From NCBI GenBank assembly GCA_031273645.1, contig JAISRM010000284.1:1-7294 (forward strand): DNA of 7,294 bases, in the 5' to 3' direction. The stretch comes from Endomicrobium sp. Its GTDB lineage: Bacteria; Elusimicrobiota; Endomicrobiia; Endomicrobiales; Endomicrobiaceae. The stretch's first letter is position 1. Each line of letters opens with the position of its first letter. The notes under the pieces were generated by a model. That model saw only the letters and a list, made by a program, of their open reading frames with translations, did not search any database and had not been told where the DNA came from. Positions 4,379 to 7,294 of this stretch are shown in pieces. The translations under genes were made by a program, and so were the position numbers.

Positions 4379-6982
4379 ATGAAACAAGATTTATTTAACG
4401 AGCAGCAGGAAACTTTTATTTCAAAAAACGCAAAAACTTTTGTTACGGTTCCTAATTTGCCGGAAATATTAAACCCTCTGCTTGCGATAGCTAATAATAT
4501 GTGGTGGTGCTGGAACAGCGACGCCGTTGAACTTTTCAGAAGGCTCGACAGAGATTTGTGGGAAGAATCGTATCATAACCCCAAAGGAATTTTGGGAATG
4601 GTAAGTCAGGAACGCCTTGAAAAAGTCGCTTCCGACGACAGTTTTATTTCCCATATGGAAAGAGTAAAAAGCGATCTTGACAAATATATGACGATGAACA
4701 CGTGGTTTCAAGATTCGTGCTCGGAATGTTTAAATATGAATTTTGCTTATTTCTCGACTGAATTTGCAATACATGAAAGCATTCCCGTCTATTCCGGAGG
4801 ACTTGGCGTGTTATCCGGGGACCATTTAAAATCTGCAAGCGATTTGGGGCTTCCTCTTGTAGGAGTAGGCCTTCTCTACAGATACGGCTACTTTAAACAG
4901 TTTCTCAGCATTGACGGCTGGCAGCAGGAAGAGTACAGCGAAAATATATTTGCCCGCATGCCTTTGCAGCCTGTAACAAATCAGTCGGGAGAATCGCTGA
5001 TAATAAATATAGACACTCCTAAATATACGATATACGCAAGAGCGTGGAAATTGCAGGTCGGCAGGGTTCCTTTATATTTGCTCGACACCGATTTTGAAAA
5101 GAATTCCGAAGATGTCAGGACAATAACCGGACAGCTCTACGGCGGCGACAGAGAAATGCGCATAAGGCAGGAAATAGTTTTGGGCGTGGGCGGCTTGAAA
5201 CTTCTTAAAGCTTTGGGCATTAGCCCTGAAGTAATACATATTAACGAAGGTCACTCGGCGTTTCTGCTTCTTGAAAAGATGAGAGAATACATTGAAGACA
5301 ACGGCCTTTCTTTTGAAGAGGCTTTTCAGCTTGTCAAAAGCGGAACGGTTTTTACGACGCACACTCCGGTTCCCGCCGGCAACGAAATGTTTGCCAACGA
5401 TCTGATTTTAAAATATTTTGATCCTATACTTAAAAAACTCGGGTTTACAAAAGAAGAATTTTTAAGGCTGGGTTCTTTTCCGGTTCAGGAAATCAAAAAC
5501 GACAGCCCGTCGAATTTTTCAATGACTATTTTGGCTTTGCGCATGACTAATAAGGCAAACGGCGTAAGCAGGCTGCACGCTACGGTTTCAAGAGACATGT
5601 GGTCTCAGATCTGGACGGATCTGCCAAGAAAAGAAGTTCCTATAACGCACATTACAAACGGCATTCATACAAATACGTGGATCTCCTACGAGTTCTCCGG
5701 ACTTTTTGACAGGTATCTCGGTTCGGCGTGGAAAGACGAGCCGGCCGATCACACTATTTGGGACAGAGTTTCGCGCATTCCTGATTCTGAATTGTGGAGA
5801 AGCCACGAGAGAAGAAGAGAAAGGCTCGTTTCTTTTGCAAGAGAAAGGCTTAGACATCAGCTTGAAAGGCGCGGACTTTCCCCGAAAGCTGTAAGTTACG
5901 CCGACGAAGTTCTTGATCCGGAAGCTCTTACCATAGGGTTTGCAAGAAGATTTGCTTCTTATAAGCGCGGTAATCTTATATTCAGAGATTTTGAAAGAAT
6001 CAAAAGAATACTTACAGATAAAGAACATCCCGTTCAGATTATAATCGCCGGAAAAGCTCACCCTCAGGACAATAACGGAAAAGATATTATTAAAACGATA
6101 GTCAGTCTTTCAAAAGATAATGAGCTAAAGCATAAAGTCGTTTTTCTGGAAGACTACGACATGAATGTCGCTCATTATCTCGTGCAGGGAGCAGATATTT
6201 GGCTTAATAATCCGCTAAGACCGGAAGAAGCCTCAGGAACAAGCGGAATGAAAGCCGCCGTCAACGGAGTTATAAATTTAAGCGTTCTTGACGGCTGGTG
6301 GTGCGAAGGATATAACGGTAAAAACGGCTGGGCGATAGGCTCGATAGACAAATATTACGACAGAGAATATCAGGACGAAGTTGAAAGCAAGTCTATGTAT
6401 GAAACTTTTGAAAAAGAAATAATACCTCTTTATTTTAGAAGAGGGCTTGACGGCATTCCGCGCGATTGGATAAAAAAGATGAAAACTTCCATGCAAACGC
6501 TGGGGCCTGTTTTTAATACAAACAGAATGGTAGAAGAGTATGTGAAGAAATTTTATATACCTTCCGCTTTTGAACATTTAAAATTGAGCAGAGATAATTT
6601 TTCTGCGGCAAAAAAGAAAGCGCAAAGGCTCTTAAATCTCAGTAAAAATTGGAACGGCATAAAAATCATTTCGTCGCGCGATAACGTAAAAGGCGACATA
6701 CAGATAGCAAGCGACATGACGGTGCAGGCAAAAGTTTATCTCGGAGGCATTTTGCCCGAAGACGTAAGCATTCAGGTTTTTAGCGGATATATAAATTCAA
6801 AACAGGTTATCAGCGAACCCGAGATTGACGAAATGCGGCTCGTTTCAAAAGAAGGCGATAATTATGTTTATGAAGGGAAAATGTCTTTAAGTAAAGTCGG
6901 GCAATGCGGTTATACAATAAGAGTTCTTCCTCAATACTGCGGAGAAGTTCAGTATATACCCGAAATGGTAAAATGGCAATAA
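4379..6982 (+). CDS. glgP: Alpha-glucan phosphorylase, DUF3417-containing short type
   Basis: Cytosolic GT35 enzyme that releases glucose 1-phosphate from alpha-1,4-glucan (glycogen or maltodextrin) using phosphate and pyridoxal phosphate. At 867 residues it fits the bacterial/archaeal subfamily with an N-terminal DUF3417 region (about 23-120, with NLPEILNPLLAIANNMWWCW). The fold follows: YFSTEFAIHESIPVYSGGLG from 124, GDHLKSASDLGLP at 147-159, INEGHSAF at 288-295, TTHTPVPAGNE at 326-336 and HITNGIHTNTW at 424-434. The phosphate/PLP region includes GFARRFASYKR at 520-530 and IAGKAHPQD at 556-564. EASGTSGMKA at 617-626 places the PLP-binding lysine at K625. A beta-rich C-terminal extension (about 760-862) is usual for this subfamily. 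All expected motifs are present, so it should be active. It stands alone under its own promoter, with no glycogen synthase, branching or debranching gene in the window. Chain-length preference cannot be judged from sequence, so maltodextrin phosphorylase remains a possible description. Confidence 0.96.
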   Translation: MKQDLFNEQQETFISKNAKTFVTVPNLPEILNPLLAIANNMWWCWNSDAVELFRRLDRDLWEESYHNPKGILGMVSQERLEKVASDDSFISHMERVKSDLDKYMTMNTWFQDSCSECLNMNFAYFSTEFAIHESIPVYSGGLGVLSGDHLKSASDLGLPLVGVGLLYRYGYFKQFLSIDGWQQEEYSENIFARMPLQPVTNQSGESLIINIDTPKYTIYARAWKLQVGRVPLYLLDTDFEKNSEDVRTITGQLYGGDREMRIRQEIVLGVGGLKLLKALGISPEVIHINEGHSAFLLLEKMREYIEDNGLSFEEAFQLVKSGTVFTTHTPVPAGNEMFANDLILKYFDPILKKLGFTKEEFLRLGSFPVQEIKNDSPSNFSMTILALRMTNKANGVSRLHATVSRDMWSQIWTDLPRKEVPITHITNGIHTNTWISYEFSGLFDRYLGSAWKDEPADHTIWDRVSRIPDSELWRSHERRRERLVSFARERLRHQLERRGLSPKAVSYADEVLDPEALTIGFARRFASYKRGNLIFRDFERIKRILTDKEHPVQIIIAGKAHPQDNNGKDIIKTIVSLSKDNELKHKVVFLEDYDMNVAHYLVQGADIWLNNPLRPEEASGTSGMKAAVNGVINLSVLDGWWCEGYNGKNGWAIGSIDKYYDREYQDEVESKSMYETFEKEIIPLYFRRGLDGIPRDWIKKMKTSMQTLGPVFNTNRMVEEYVKKFYIPSAFEHLKLSRDNFSAAKKKAQRLLNLSKNWNGIKIISSRDNVKGDIQIASDMTVQAKVYLGGILPEDVSIQVFSGYINSKQVISEPEIDEMRLVSKEGDNYVYEGKMSLSKVGQCGYTIRVLPQYCGEVQYIPEMVKWQ

Positions 6983-6987
6983 TTGTT

Positions 6988-7020
6988 AGCTAACCCCGCA
7001 GCTTGCTGCGGGGTATAGCT
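6988..7020. terminator. Strong hairpin after glgP, probable terminator without a U tract
   Basis: ACCCCGCAGC (6993-7002) pairs perfectly with GCTGCGGGGT (7005-7014); in practice the loop would be CTTG. AGCTA (6988-6992) and TAGCT (7016-7020) can lengthen the stem past a one-base bulge. It starts six bases after the stop. The sequence after it (TAATAAGTCTG) lacks a T run, so it may act as a factor-dependent stop or a 3'-end stabiliser rather than a classic intrinsic terminator. Confidence 0.6.
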
Positions 7021-7027
7021 TAATAAG

Positions 7028-7249
7028 TCTGTTTTATGGAACGCAGACAGTGTCTATTTTGTTTGTGTCTGTCATTGCCATGAAAATGGGCAGGCTTCGC
7101 TTGTTTTATGGAACACAGACTACGTCTGTTTTGTCAATTGTTTTTACAAGGTCTGTCATTGCCATGAAAACGGGACAGGCTTCGCCTGTTTTATGGAACA
7201 CAGACTGTGTCTGTTTTGTTTGTGTCTGTCCCATGAAAATGGGAATCCA
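7028..7249 (+). repeat. Hairpin array downstream of glgP
   Basis: Same architecture and orientation as 3513-3697. ATTCCC-type hairpins at 7074-7090 and 7158-7177, and a shortened one at 7230-7243 (CCCAT, GAAA, ATGGG), alternate with triloop hairpins. The triloop stems are ACAGAC/GTCTGT (7115-7129, loop TAC), ACAGGC/GCCTGT (7175-7189, loop TTC) and ACAGAC/GTCTGT (7200-7214, loop TGT). Each triloop stem runs into TTTT. The linker at 7135-7150 matches 3583-3598. No gene is seen in 6983-7294. Confidence 0.8.
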
Positions 7250-7260
7250 TGTTTCACCGA

Positions 7261-7294
7261 TCTGTCATTCCCGTGAAAACGGGAATCCATGTTT
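7261..7294 (+). repeat. ATTCCC hairpin at the right edge, possible start of another MITE-like copy
   Basis: TCTGTC followed by ATTCCCGT (7267-7274), GAAA, ACGGGAAT (7279-7286) and CCATGTTT. This is the perfect form of the hairpin, and CC-A-GTTT follows it in copy B too. The window ends before the core can be confirmed. Confidence 0.6.

Noticed and set aside
1..7294. tRNA or rRNA genes
   Set aside because: No cloverleaf with a conserved T-arm or other RNA-gene signature was recognised in the intergenic regions; the foldable sequence is explained by the repeat hairpins and terminators.

Overview
The window is AT-rich DNA from a bacterium with an outer membrane. It holds three complete genes, all on the + strand and each apparently its own transcription unit, separated by unusually dense repeat DNA. 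Codon use is rich in AAA, ATA and AGA. The gene set is ordinary for an anaerobic or fermentative diderm, and the overall look is compatible with Elusimicrobiota (Endomicrobium-like). That assignment is an impression, not a demonstrated placement; no rRNA or other marker is present.

Layout: 1-383 is a repeat region with two copies of a roughly 110-130 bp MITE-like element plus small hairpins. 425-2005 is serA (3-phosphoglycerate dehydrogenase, first step of serine synthesis), followed by a clear intrinsic terminator (2031-2063). 2144-2172 is a strong sigma-70-type promoter driving 2247-3500, an exported protein with an OmpA-type peptidoglycan-binding C-terminus and a duplicated N-terminal module of uncertain origin. 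3511-4220 is a gene-free mosaic of nested repeats: hairpin arrays, two inverted copies of the same MITE-like element, and a 114-bp tandem repeat. 4232-4345 is a non-repeat control region with a 13-bp period repeat, a perfect 14-bp palindrome and a near-consensus promoter. It drives 4379-6982, an alpha-glucan phosphorylase (glgP) of the short DUF3417-containing type. A stable hairpin follows glgP at once, and 7028-7294 is another hairpin array related to the one at 3513-3697.

The three genes do not form a pathway: one makes serine, one probably tethers the envelope to peptidoglycan, and one mobilises storage glucan as glucose 1-phosphate. The interesting part is the repeats. About fifteen copies of an ATTCCC...GGGAAT hairpin, many with a GAAA (or complementary TTTC) loop, occur only between genes, in both orientations. 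They are joined to a second family of 5-6 bp stem, 3-nt loop hairpins. Both families show compensatory base changes that keep the stems paired, which suggests that structure is preserved. The second point of interest is the exported OmpA-like protein, whose duplicated N-terminal module resembles the AbrB/MraZ swapped-hairpin pattern.
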